Shown here piece after piece: positions 33,157 to 40,622 of a stretch of 64,000 nt of DNA (within the stretch, counting starts at the first letter, position 1; the number at the start of each line of letters is the position of its first letter). The stretch is from Cryobacterium adonitolivorans. GTDB taxonomy: Bacteria > Actinomycetota > Actinomycetes > Actinomycetales > Microbacteriaceae. The stretch lies in NCBI RefSeq assembly GCF_004402695.1, contig NZ_SOFL01000005.1, positions 335-64,334 of the forward strand, read 5' to 3'. Below the pieces are notes generated by a model. That model was given only the letters and a program-made list of their open reading frames with translations, was not told the origin of the DNA and searched no databases. Position numbers and translations under genes: made by a program.

Positions 33157-34134
33157 GTGCCTGGAATCAAGAGCAGCGGCGAGAAGAAATTGGTGCTCAT
33201 CTCGGGGCGAGCACACCCACAACTCGCGATCGACATCGCCGCAGAACTTGGTTCGGAGCTGATCCCCACCGACGCACGCACCTTCGCGAACGGCGAGATC
33301 TACGCCCGCTTCGACGAGAGCGTGCGCGGCGCCGACGCCTTCGTCATCCAGTCGCACACCAACCCGATCAACGAGTGGCTGATGGAACAGCTCATCATGG
33401 TTGACGCGCTCAAGCGCGCCTCGGCCAAGCGCATCACCGTGGTCGCCCCGTTCTACCCGTACGCCCGTCAGGACAAGAAGGGCCGCGGCCGCGAGCCGAT
33501 CTCCGCTCGCCTCGTCGCCGACCTGTTCAAGGTTGCCGGCGCCGACCGCATCATGTCGGTCGACCTGCACGCCGCACAGATCCAAGGCTTCTTCGACGGA
33601 CCCGTCGACCACCTCTTCGCCATGCCGGTGCTCCTCGAGCACTTCCGGGCCAAGCTCGACCCGTCGACCCTCACCATCGTGTCGCCGGACATGGGTCGCG
33701 TGCGTGTCGCCGACATCTGGAGCGACAAGCTCGGCGCCCCGCTGGCCATCATCCACAAGCGCCGCGACCCGCTGGTGCCCAACCAGATCACCGTGCACGA
33801 GATCGTCGGAGAGGTCAAGGGCCGGGTCTGCCTGATCGTCGACGACCTGATCGACACCGGTCGCACCATCGTCCAGGCCGCCGAGGCCCTGCGGGCCGCC
33901 GGCGCCATCGGTGTCGTTGTCGCCGCGACGCACGCCGTGTTCAGCCCGCCCGCGCTCGAGCTGCTGCAGAACGAGGCCATCCAGGAAGTCGTCGTCACCG
34001 ACACCCTGCCGATCCCCGAGGACAAGCGCTTCCCCACGCTGACCGTGCTGCCGATCGCGCCGCTGCTGGCGCGCGCCATCCACGAGGTCTTCGACGAGGG
34101 ATCCGTCACGTCGATGTTCGAGGGCGCTGCGTAA
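33157..34134 (+). CDS. prs: Ribose-phosphate pyrophosphokinase
   Basis: The 325-residue enzyme makes PRPP from ribose-5-phosphate and ATP for nucleotide, His and Trp synthesis. It shows 'NGEIYARFDESVRGADAFVIQS', the catalytic flexible loop region 'YARQDKKGRGREPISAR', 'SVDLHAAQIQGFF' and the PRPP loop 'LIVDDLIDTGRTI'. The GTG at 33157 directly follows the glmU TAG, with GGAGA as ribosome site inside glmU. A terminator hairpin follows at 34158. Confidence 0.97.
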   Translation: MPGIKSSGEKKLVLISGRAHPQLAIDIAAELGSELIPTDARTFANGEIYARFDESVRGADAFVIQSHTNPINEWLMEQLIMVDALKRASAKRITVVAPFYPYARQDKKGRGREPISARLVADLFKVAGADRIMSVDLHAAQIQGFFDGPVDHLFAMPVLLEHFRAKLDPSTLTIVSPDMGRVRVADIWSDKLGAPLAIIHKRRDPLVPNQITVHEIVGEVKGRVCLIVDDLIDTGRTIVQAAEALRAAGAIGVVVAATHAVFSPPALELLQNEAIQEVVVTDTLPIPEDKRFPTLTVLPIAPLLARAIHEVFDEGSVTSMFEGAA

Positions 34135-34157
34135 GCATCCGCTCTCAGTAGGCAGCT

Positions 34158-34187
34158 GGCCGGTCCCGTTCTCGGGCCGGCCTTCTG
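34158..34187 (+). terminator. Terminator hairpin after prs
   Basis: GGCCGG-T-CCCG (34158-34168) pairs with CGGG-CCGGCC (34173-34182) around TTCT, followed by TTCTGTG. It ends the glmU-prs unit and lies just before the convergent DUF1905 gene, for which it may also work in reverse. Confidence 0.7.
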
Positions 34188-34191
34188 TGTT

Positions 34192-34491
34192 TCAGAGCAC
34201 GAGTTCGACGGTGACCGTCGCCGTGTCGCCCACGTCGATTCCCTCGGCCTGGCGGATGGCCTTCTTCACCGGCAGCACGAACCTGCCCGTTACGCTCTCG
34301 GGGAAGATCGAGGTGGCCCACGTGGAGTCGTTGAGGGTCACCCGCACACGTTGTGAGCCGAACCCGACGCGCAGTCCGTCGGTGAGTTCCCGGATCTCCT
34401 CTGACTGGTCACCGGGCATCGAGACGAACACCCACGCGTTCATGCTCTCGGTGTTCCACAGCGCCGTCGTGAAGGTGAAGGTGGGTCCCAT
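34192..34491 (-). CDS. DUF1905-domain protein
   Basis: The 99-residue protein matches the DUF1905 pattern: an N-terminal beta strand 'FTTALWNTESMNAWVFVSMP', a helix 'EEIRELTDGL', 'VRVTLNDSTWATSIFP' and 'GRFVLPVKKAIRQAEGIDVGD'. The family is predicted to be a small beta-barrel with no known enzymatic role. In larger relatives it is joined to a YdeI/OmpD-associated domain, absent here. It is followed by a small membrane protein on the same strand, 34 bp upstream. Confidence 0.82.
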   Translation of the reverse strand: MGPTFTFTTALWNTESMNAWVFVSMPGDQSEEIRELTDGLRVGFGSQRVRVTLNDSTWATSIFPESVTGRFVLPVKKAIRQAEGIDVGDTATVTVELVL

Positions 34492-34525
34492 CGGATGCCT
34501 GTCGTCGGCAGTTGGACTGCGCGGG

Positions 34526-34888
34526 CTAGGAGACGCTGGTGGCCGGAGGGCGGAACGGGCCCGGGATGATGCCCAGCGGGAGGACGAAGGTCTGGCGTTC
34601 GTTCTGGTCGATCGCGTAACACTGCCAGCCGAAGCCGCCCGACCCGACCAGCTCGAACCGGGCGTCGATGCCCTCGGAGAGCGGGTAGTAGCGCGACACA
34701 GCCGCGGCGCAGGCCCGGGCCGCCGTGGCCGAGGCGATGCTCAGGGTGGTCAGCACCCCTGGCACGAGCAGGGCGACCAGGCCGAGGATCACGGTGATGC
34801 GCATGAGCAGCACCATCCGCCGGCCGCGGAGGGGCCGGGAGGAATCCGTCGGTTCGTAGCCGGAGAGTTCGGGGTGAAAATCGCTCAT
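34526..34888 (-). CDS. Small single-pass membrane protein of unknown function
   Basis: The 120-residue protein has a charged cytosolic N-terminus with 'RPLRGRRM', one transmembrane helix (about residues 27-50) and an extracytoplasmic domain with two cysteines ('ARACAAAV' and 'WQCYAID') that could form a disulfide. I recognise no family. It shares strand and direction with the DUF1905 gene downstream, and the ATG at 34888 is the only reasonable start. It looks like a genuine lineage-specific protein. Confidence 0.65.
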   Translation of the reverse strand: MSDFHPELSGYEPTDSSRPLRGRRMVLLMRITVILGLVALLVPGVLTTLSIASATAARACAAAVSRYYPLSEGIDARFELVGSGGFGWQCYAIDQNERQTFVLPLGIIPGPFRPPATSVS

Positions 34889-34965
34889 GGGTGCCCTCCA
34901 GTAAATCAGACTGCGCCGGATTGAGGGTGCCCGATTGCGGATGCCTGCAGTTCACCTCGTGGCCG

Positions 34966-34971
34966 TACGCT
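34966..34971 (+). promoter_or_regulatory. -10 element (TACGCT) of the APC permease gene
   Basis: TACGCT ends 6 nt before the ATG at 34978. It decides the start against an upstream in-frame ATG at 34891 and predicts a leaderless transcript. Confidence 0.55.
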
Positions 34972-34977
34972 GGCCGC

Positions 34978-36255
34978 ATGAGCGCAGCGGATCGGCGGGA
35001 GGGACACGGCACCCTCCAGCGGCACCTCGGCACCGGCGGTGCGACCATGCTGGGCCTGGCCGCCATGATCGGTGCCGGAGTGTTCTTCGTGTGGGTGCCG
35101 GCGGCGGCGGCGGCCGGCTCCGGCCTGCTCGTCGGGCTCGTCCTGGCAGGGCTGGTCGCCTCGCTCAACGCCCTGAGCTCAGCGCAACTGTCGATGAGCC
35201 ATCCGGTGTCCGGGGGAGCCTACGCGTTCGGGCGGGCGACCCTCGGTGCGTGGTGGGGGTTTTCCGCCGGCTGGTTGTTCCTGGCCGGCAAGACCGCCTC
35301 TGCCGGCGCCATCGCCTCGATCCTGGGCGGCTACCTCTGGCCTGAGCAGGCTCGGCCGGTGGCCGTGCTGGCGATCCTCGTGCTTGGCGCCGTCAACCTG
35401 GCCGGCATCCGCAGCACCGCCAGGCTCAGCGCCGTGGTGGTGTTCCTGGTGCTCGGAGGTCTGCTCGTGCTGGTGATCGTGGTGGCTGCCGGTCTGGCCC
35501 GCGGGTCGCTCAACGCCTCGTTCGACACCGGGTCGCTGCTGGAGGGCGGCGGGGCGGGCATCCTGCAGTCGGCCGGGTTGATCTTCTTCGCGTTCGCCGG
35601 CTATGCCCGCATGGCCACGCTGGGGGAGGAGGTGCGCGCCCCCCGCCGCACCCTGCCCCGCGCGATCCTGACGGCCCTGGGCCTCACCCTGGCGGTGTAC
35701 GGGGTGATCGGCCTGCTCTGCGTGGTCGTGCTCGGGCCGGCCGGCCTGGCGGCCTCTGTCTCGCCGCTGGCCGACCTCGTCGGCGGCGCCGAACCGTGGA
35801 CCGGCATCGTGCGGGTGCTGGCGACCATCGCCTGCCTGGGCTCCCTCTCGGGCATCCTGGCCGGCCTCAGCCGCACCGGGCTGGCGATGGCGAGGGAAGG
35901 CGACCTGCCGGGCGCGCTCAGCCGCATCTCTCCCGGCCGGCACTCCCCGGTGACGGCGGAGGTGGCCATCGGCCTCGTCGCGGTGCTCGGCGTGCTGGTG
36001 CTGGACCCCGCCCAGCTGGTGGGTTTCTCGGCCTGCGCGGTGCTGGTCTACTACGCGATCGCGCACCTGGCCGCCCTGAGGCAGCCCAGCGAGCAGCGCT
36101 GGCTTGCCCGCTGGGTGCAATACGCGGGCGTGGCCGGCTGCCTGCTCCTGGCGGCAACGCTGCCCTGGCCCGGCGTCGTCGCCGCGTCTGCGTGGCTGGC
36201 CGTGGGCCTGCTCGGCCGGGCCCTGCGCCTGGCCCTGGCCGCCCGCCGCCCCTGA
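34978..36255 (+). CDS. APC-superfamily amino acid permease
   Basis: The 425-residue polytopic transporter has about eleven or twelve helices. It opens with the APC signature 'LGTGGATMLGLAAMIGAGVFFVW', followed by 'HPVSGGAYAFGR', 'FFAFAGYARMATLGEEV' and 'SRTGLAMAREGDLPGALSRI'. It probably takes up amino acids or amines by proton symport; the substrate is unknown. It is slightly shorter than typical APC proteins (450-500 residues), with a short C-terminus. Confidence 0.9.
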   Translation: MSAADRREGHGTLQRHLGTGGATMLGLAAMIGAGVFFVWVPAAAAAGSGLLVGLVLAGLVASLNALSSAQLSMSHPVSGGAYAFGRATLGAWWGFSAGWLFLAGKTASAGAIASILGGYLWPEQARPVAVLAILVLGAVNLAGIRSTARLSAVVVFLVLGGLLVLVIVVAAGLARGSLNASFDTGSLLEGGGAGILQSAGLIFFAFAGYARMATLGEEVRAPRRTLPRAILTALGLTLAVYGVIGLLCVVVLGPAGLAASVSPLADLVGGAEPWTGIVRVLATIACLGSLSGILAGLSRTGLAMAREGDLPGALSRISPGRHSPVTAEVAIGLVAVLGVLVLDPAQLVGFSACAVLVYYAIAHLAALRQPSEQRWLARWVQYAGVAGCLLLAATLPWPGVVAASAWLAVGLLGRALRLALAARRP

Positions 36256-36435
36256 CCCGCCCGCCGCCGCCGCCCTGCCCTTCGCCTCGGGCTAACAGAA
36301 GTGGGCGGACCGGCCGTTCGGCGGGTCCTCGGCGTGGGTCGGCGGCTCGGCCTCCACAGGCTGCCGGCTGCGTGATTGTGCACAGGCGGCAGTAGGTTTC
36401 CGTGGCTTCAGTGCGCCGGATGTGACGCTCCAGCC

Positions 36436-37392
36436 ATGACTGTTGACCGGTTGGACCCACAGACGGGCCTGTTTCTCGTGAAGAAGATCGGTGTGAGCGA
36501 CACCGACGCCCGTCAGGCCCGCCGGGAGGTCGACCTCGGCCAAGCCATCCGGCTTCGTCGCGGCGTGCTGACGACGGCGGAGCGTTGGGCGGCCCTCGGC
36601 CCCGGCCACAAGTACCTGGACCGCATCCGGGCCGTTGTCGAAACCAGGAGGCTCGACCCCGTGGTCAGTCATCAGTCTGCGGCCGCGCTCTGGGGAATCC
36701 CGCTCGGCGGCGCCTGGCCGCGGGCCGTGCACGTTCTGGTGCGGCCGGAGTCGCATGCGCGCAGCAAAAACGGTGTGCTCGTGCACCGCACCGAGTTCGA
36801 CTGGGAGGAGATCGTCGAGATCGATGGAATGCTCGTCACCAGCCCGGCGCGCACATTGCTCGACCTCGCCAGAACCGTGAGCTTCGCGGATGCCGTCGTG
36901 GCGCTCGATCACGCTCTCAATCCGGATCGCGCGGATCCGCGGGTGCTCGTGTACGCCGAGGAGCTGTCCGAGACACTGGCCAGGGTCGGCTCGGCGCGCG
37001 GGCAGGTCAGGGCGCAGCGAGCCATCGACTTTGCCCGACCGAACGCGGCCAACCCGGGGGAGTCGCTGAGCCGGGTCGCGATCTTCGAGCTGGGCTTTCC
37101 CGACCCTGAACTGCAGGTACCGCATCGGAACCCTCGTGGCGGCTGGTACTTCACTGATCACGAGTGGCGTGCGTCGCTGCTGATCGGGGAATTCGATGGA
37201 AAGGGCAAGTACCTGAAGGAAGAATACCTGCGCGGTCGGAGTCCCGGAGAGGTCGTCTATGAGGAGAAGATTCGCGAGGACCACCTGCGCGCCGAGGGCT
37301 TCACCGTGGTGCGCTGGGGATGGGCCGAGCTGACCGATCGGGCGACGCTGCGGCGCATTCTACGGGGCGCCGGGCTGCCGGTCATCCGCTGA
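36436..37392 (+). CDS. AbiEi-like winged-helix protein with Vsr/DUF559-like nuclease fold
   Basis: The 318-residue protein has an N-terminal region like actinobacterial 'AbiEi antitoxin domain' proteins ('GVSDTDARQARREVDLGQAIRLRRGVL', then 'PVVSHQSAAALWGIPL' and 'VHRTEFD.EEIVEIDGMLVTSPARTLLDLAR'). The C-terminal part resembles the PD-(D/E)XK fold: 'GESLSRVAIFELGFPDPELQ', 'IGEFDGKGKY' and 'EEKIREDHLRAEGFTVVRWGW'. Possible catalytic residues Glu, Asp and Lys are present. No partner toxin gene is adjacent. Such proteins are numerous in Microbacteriaceae and their role is unknown. ATG 36436 was chosen as the start of the conserved part. Confidence 0.7.
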   Translation: MTVDRLDPQTGLFLVKKIGVSDTDARQARREVDLGQAIRLRRGVLTTAERWAALGPGHKYLDRIRAVVETRRLDPVVSHQSAAALWGIPLGGAWPRAVHVLVRPESHARSKNGVLVHRTEFDWEEIVEIDGMLVTSPARTLLDLARTVSFADAVVALDHALNPDRADPRVLVYAEELSETLARVGSARGQVRAQRAIDFARPNAANPGESLSRVAIFELGFPDPELQVPHRNPRGGWYFTDHEWRASLLIGEFDGKGKYLKEEYLRGRSPGEVVYEEKIREDHLRAEGFTVVRWGWAELTDRATLRRILRGAGLPVIR

Positions 37393-37402
37393 CCCACCCC
37401 AA

Positions 37403-37470
37403 CAACTGTTGCCCATGCGGACTTTTGCGGCCGGCGTGCGGGGCGCAAATGTCCGCACGGGCAACAGTTG
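37403..37470. repeat. 68-bp palindromic interspersed repeat, copy B
   Basis: The 27-nt arms (CAACTGTTGCCC... and ...GGGCAACAGTTG) match at 25 of 27 positions around a 14-nt loop. It is the better-paired of the two copies; the partner is at 10633-10700. It lies between the convergent stop codons of the AbiEi-like gene and gnd, so it may also end transcription there. Confidence 0.85.
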
Positions 37471-37506
37471 CCGGGCGGGTGTGCGGGTGGTGCGGGGGAC
37501 GAGCCT

Positions 37507-38958
37507 CTAGTGCGAGGAACCCTCTGTGACGATCTCGGTGCGGTCGCCGGACCAGAGGGTGTGGAAGGTGCCGTCCTTGTCGGTGCGCTTGTAGGTGTGC
37601 GCTCCGAAGAAGTCGCGCTGGCCCTGGGTGAGGGCAGCGGGAAGGCGGTCAGCACGCAGGCTGTCGTAGTACGCCAGCGACGAGGCGAAAACCGGCGCGG
37701 GGATGCCGGCGTGGGCAGCGTCGGCGACAACGTTGCGCCAGGAGTCCTGCGCCGTGGCGACAACATCGGTGAAGAACGGGGCGGTGACGAGCGAGACAAG
37801 TCCCGGGTTCTCGGTGTACGCCTCGGTGATGCGGTTGAGGAAGCGGGCGCGGATGATGCAGCCACCGCGCCAGATCTTCGCGATCTCGCCCTTCTTGATG
37901 TCCCAGTTGTACTGCTCGGCGCCGGCGACGATGGCGTCGAAGCCCTGCGAGTAGGCGATGACCTTGGACGCGTAAAGCGCCTGGCGGACACCCTCGATGA
38001 AGCCATCGACGTCTTCGACGGGGTTGGCGGTAGGGCCGGGGAGAGCGGCGGCGGCGGCGCGCTGTGCGGGCTTGGAGGAGACGGAGCGGGCGAACACGGC
38101 CTCGGCGATGCCGGAGACGGGGATGCCGAGGTCGAGCGCTGTCTGCACGGTCCACACGCCGGTGCCCTTGCTGCCGGCCTGGTCGAGGATGACGTCGACG
38201 AGCGGCTTCCCGGTCTCCGCGTCGACCTGCTTGAGGACCTCCGCTGTGATCTCGATGAGGTAGCTTTCGAGGTCGCCCTTGTTCCACTCGGTGAAGATCT
38301 CGGAGATCTCGGCCGGGGTCTTGCCGGTTCCGCGACGGATCAGGTCGTACGCCTCGCCGATGAGCTGCATGTCGGCGTACTCGATGCCGTTGTGGATCAT
38401 CTTGACGAAGTGGCCGGCGCCGTCGGTGCCCACGTGGGTGACGCAGGGCACGCCGTCGACGACCGCGGCGATGGACTCGAGGATCGGGCCGAGGGTGACG
38501 TACGCCGAGGCGCTGCCGCCGGGCATGATGCTCGGGCCCTTGAGGGCGCCTTCTTCGCCACCGGAGATGCCGGCGCCGACGAAGTTGATGCCGGTCTCGC
38601 GGACAGCCTTCTCGCGGCGCAGGGTGTCGGTGAACAGGGCGTTGCCGCCGTCGACGATGATGTCGCCGGGCTCGAAAAGCTCGGTGAGCTGGCTGATCAC
38701 GGCGTCGGTGCCCGTGCCGGCCTGCACCATGATGATGGCGGTGCGGGGGGCCTTGAGTGAGGCGACGAACTCCTCGATGGTCTCGGAGGCGACGAAGCCG
38801 GCCTCGGGGTGCTCATCGGTGAGCAGCCGGGTGCGTTCGGGTGAACGGTTGTAGACGGCCACGGTGTTGCCTTCGCGGCTGGCGAGGTTGCGGGCGAGGT
38901 TGGAGCCCATCACCGCCAGTCCGACAACGCCGATGTTTGCTGAACCGGTTTCTGACAC
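37507..38958 (-). CDS. gnd: 6-phosphogluconate dehydrogenase, decarboxylating
   Basis: The 483-residue enzyme converts 6-phosphogluconate to ribulose-5-phosphate, CO2 and NADPH in the oxidative pentose phosphate pathway. It carries 'GVVGLAVMGSNLARNLA', 'GISGGEEGALKGPSIMPGG', 'HFVKMIHNGIEYADMQLI' and 'WRGGCIIRARFL'. GTG 38958 is chosen because GGGAGA lies just upstream; an in-frame ATG at 38997 would add 13 residues with no ribosome site. A GntR-type gene lies 72 bp upstream on the same strand, with a palindrome between them. Confidence 0.96.
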   Translation of the reverse strand: MSETGSANIGVVGLAVMGSNLARNLASREGNTVAVYNRSPERTRLLTDEHPEAGFVASETIEEFVASLKAPRTAIIMVQAGTGTDAVISQLTELFEPGDIIVDGGNALFTDTLRREKAVRETGINFVGAGISGGEEGALKGPSIMPGGSASAYVTLGPILESIAAVVDGVPCVTHVGTDGAGHFVKMIHNGIEYADMQLIGEAYDLIRRGTGKTPAEISEIFTEWNKGDLESYLIEITAEVLKQVDAETGKPLVDVILDQAGSKGTGVWTVQTALDLGIPVSGIAEAVFARSVSSKPAQRAAAAALPGPTANPVEDVDGFIEGVRQALYASKVIAYSQGFDAIVAGAEQYNWDIKKGEIAKIWRGGCIIRARFLNRITEAYTENPGLVSLVTAPFFTDVVATAQDSWRNVVADAAHAGIPAPVFASSLAYYDSLRADRLPAALTQGQRDFFGAHTYKRTDKDGTFHTLWSGDRTEIVTEGSSH

Positions 38959-38996
38959 GTGTTCTCCCTTAGATCTGTGAGTTGTGATCATGTTCA

Positions 38997-39019
38997 AGAT
39001 TAGTGGCTTGCGTAAGCCA
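38997..39019 (-). promoter_or_regulatory. gnd promoter with overlapping palindromic operator
   Basis: On the minus strand a -10-like TAATCT (39002-38997) is preceded directly by the perfect palindrome TGGCTT-ACGC-AAGCCA (39004-39019), which would lie between the -35 and -10 regions. A repressor bound there would block polymerase. The GntR/FadR-type product of the next gene is the obvious candidate ligand-responsive repressor. Confidence 0.5.
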
Positions 39020-39030
39020 TGTAATCATAT

Positions 39031-39744
39031 TTATAGCGCGGAGGCCGAACCACCGGCCCAGGTCGGCTGCACCTCGGCGTAGGTGCGGCGCATGATCAGC
39101 TCCATCGCCTCCCGGGCCTTCTGCGGTTGCGCGCCCGAAATCGCCTCGGCGACCTCGGCGTGCAGCTGCAGGGTGTTCTCGTGCGGGTGGTCCGGCATCA
39201 GGCCCAGGTCGGTGCGACCGGACAAGACCGCAGCGACGGCTCCGTCGAGCTTGGCGAACATCTCATTGCCGGAACCCCGCAGCACCAGGCGGTGAAACCG
39301 GATGTCCAGCTCCAGGAACTGGGTCAGGTCGCCAGTGTCGCCCGCGGTGCGCATCAGCTCGGCCACGTCCAGCAGGTCGGCCGAGACCGAGGCGGCTGCG
39401 TGCCGAGCGGCCAGTTCCGCAGCCATCGGTTCCACGGCGGAGCGCAGTTCGGTCAGTGAGCGCAGCTGTTCGCCCTTGCCGGGGCCGAGCAGGCGCCACC
39501 GGATGATGGTCGGGTCGTAGGCGTTCCAGCTGGCCGGCGGCAGCACCCTGATGCCAACCCGTTTGACCGACTCGACGAGCCCCATCGACCCCAGCACCCG
39601 GATGGCCTCCCTGATGACCGACCGACTCACGCCCTGCCGGCGCTCGATCTCGTCGGAGAGCAGGACCGTTCCCGCCGGAACCGTGCCGTCGACGATGGAC
39701 CGGCCGACGTCTTCGGTCACTCGGGTGTGCAGGCTGGGCGGCAT
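39031..39744 (-). CDS. GntR-family (FadR subgroup) regulator, probable gluconate-type repressor
   Basis: The 237-residue protein has an N-terminal winged helix ('VPAGTVLLSDEIERRQGVSRSVIREAIRVLGSMGLVE') and a C-terminal all-helical FCD ligand domain ('ELDIRFHRLVLRGSGNEMFAKL', metal-binding His/Asp pattern). Position immediately upstream of gnd suggests it senses gluconate or 6-phosphogluconate. ATG 39744 is chosen because a TAAAGT -10 ends 7 nt before it. Its promoter overlaps that of the divergent rplY leader. Confidence 0.88.
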   Translation of the reverse strand: MPPSLHTRVTEDVGRSIVDGTVPAGTVLLSDEIERRQGVSRSVIREAIRVLGSMGLVESVKRVGIRVLPPASWNAYDPTIIRWRLLGPGKGEQLRSLTELRSAVEPMAAELAARHAAASVSADLLDVAELMRTAGDTGDLTQFLELDIRFHRLVLRGSGNEMFAKLDGAVAAVLSGRTDLGLMPDHPHENTLQLHAEVAEAISGAQPQKAREAMELIMRRTYAEVQPTWAGGSASAL

Positions 39745-39751
39745 GGTCGTC

Positions 39752-39757
39752 ACTTTA
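39752..39757 (-). promoter_or_regulatory. -10 element (TAAAGT) of the GntR-type gene
   Basis: TAAAGT is followed by GACGACC and ATG on the minus strand. A plus-strand TAGACT at 39763-39768 lies only 5 bp away and probably drives rplY, so the two divergent promoters overlap and may compete. Confidence 0.5.
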
Positions 39758-39905
39758 TCGCCTAGACTGTTGAGTTGAACTTCGGCGAGGGATTCGCGCC
39801 TACCGGGAAACCGGCACCAGCGAAATCCGTAATCGACGCGGCGAAAAGTCCTCTCAGGCCTTTCCTCACGCTGACATGCGTTCGAGTTGAACCAGCATCC
39901 GTACT

Positions 39906-39956
39906 GCGGGCCCAGTGCCCGTACCACCAATACGGGCACACGAGGCCCGCAAGGAG
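39906..39956 (+). promoter_or_regulatory. rplY leader hairpin directly before the ribosome-binding site
   Basis: The outer stem GCGGGCC/GGCCCGC (39906-39912 with 39944-39950) and inner stem TGCCCGTA/TACGGGCA (39916-39923 with 39931-39938) are perfectly paired around the loop CCACCAA. Between the stems is a CAG/CACGA internal loop. The Shine-Dalgarno AAGGAG (39951-39956) begins at the base of the stem. Several ribosomal proteins regulate their own mRNA through leaders that mimic rRNA; L25 binds loop E of 5S rRNA. Autoregulation here is inference. Confidence 0.6.
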
Positions 39957-39961
39957 ACACC

Positions 39962-40576
39962 ATGGCCGAGGCCAAGAACAACAACAACAAGATTTCTGCT
40001 GACGCACGCAACAGCTTCGGCAAGGGCGCGGCGCGCAAGCTTCGCGTGCTGGGCAAGATCCCCGCCGTCATCTACGGCCACGGCACCGACCCCGTGCACG
40101 TCGCCCTGCCGGCCCACGAGATCGGCCTGTTGCTGCGTCGCGCGAACGCCGTGCTCGAGCTCGACGTCGAAGGAACCACCCACTTGACCCTGGTCAAGGA
40201 CGTGCAGAAGGACCCCGTCCGCCAGATCATCGAGCACCTCGACCTCATCGTCATCCGCAAGGGTGAGAAGGTCCAGGTTGAGGTCGCCGTGCACGTCACC
40301 GGTGAGACCGCCCCCGGCACCACCGCCGACCTCGACGCCAAGACCCTGCTGCTCGAGGTTGAGGCCACGAACATCCCGCAGAGCGTGAGCGTCGACGTCG
40401 AGGGCCTCGAAGACGGCACCCTCATCCACGCCAGCGAGATCACGCTGCCCGACGGCGCGTCGCTCATCTCCGACCCCGAGATGGTCGTCATCGGCGTGCA
40501 CCTGCCCGCCGAGGAAGAAGAGGAAGAGGAGACCACCGCCGAGGAGGCTCCCGCCGAGGACGCTGCCGCCGAGTAG
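39962..40576 (+). CDS. rplY: 50S ribosomal protein L25/general stress protein Ctc
   Basis: The 204-residue protein has the N-terminal 5S-rRNA-binding L25 domain ('FGKGAARKLRVLGKIPAVIYGHG') and a C-terminal Ctc/TL5 beta domain ('VPVHV'-like 'EVAVHVTGETAPG'). An acidic Glu/Ala tail (residues about 184-204) follows. The start ATG follows AAGGAG by 5 nt. It lies 46 bp upstream of pth, the usual order. Confidence 0.95.
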   Translation: MAEAKNNNNKISADARNSFGKGAARKLRVLGKIPAVIYGHGTDPVHVALPAHEIGLLLRRANAVLELDVEGTTHLTLVKDVQKDPVRQIIEHLDLIVIRKGEKVQVEVAVHVTGETAPGTTADLDAKTLLLEVEATNIPQSVSVDVEGLEDGTLIHASEITLPDGASLISDPEMVVIGVHLPAEEEEEEETTAEEAPAEDAAAE

Positions 40577-40622
40577 TCTCCCCCCTCCAGCACCGGACAG
40601 AAACTTTTTGTAAAGGAACCCC

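Noticed and set aside
34966-36255. APC permease start at the upstream ATG 34891
   Set aside because: It would add 29 residues without APC similarity, and the TACGCT -10 sits inside that extension.
38958-38997. gnd starting at the upstream in-frame ATG 38997
   Set aside because: There is no ribosome site and the 13 extra residues are not family-like. GTG 38958 has GGGAGA directly before it.
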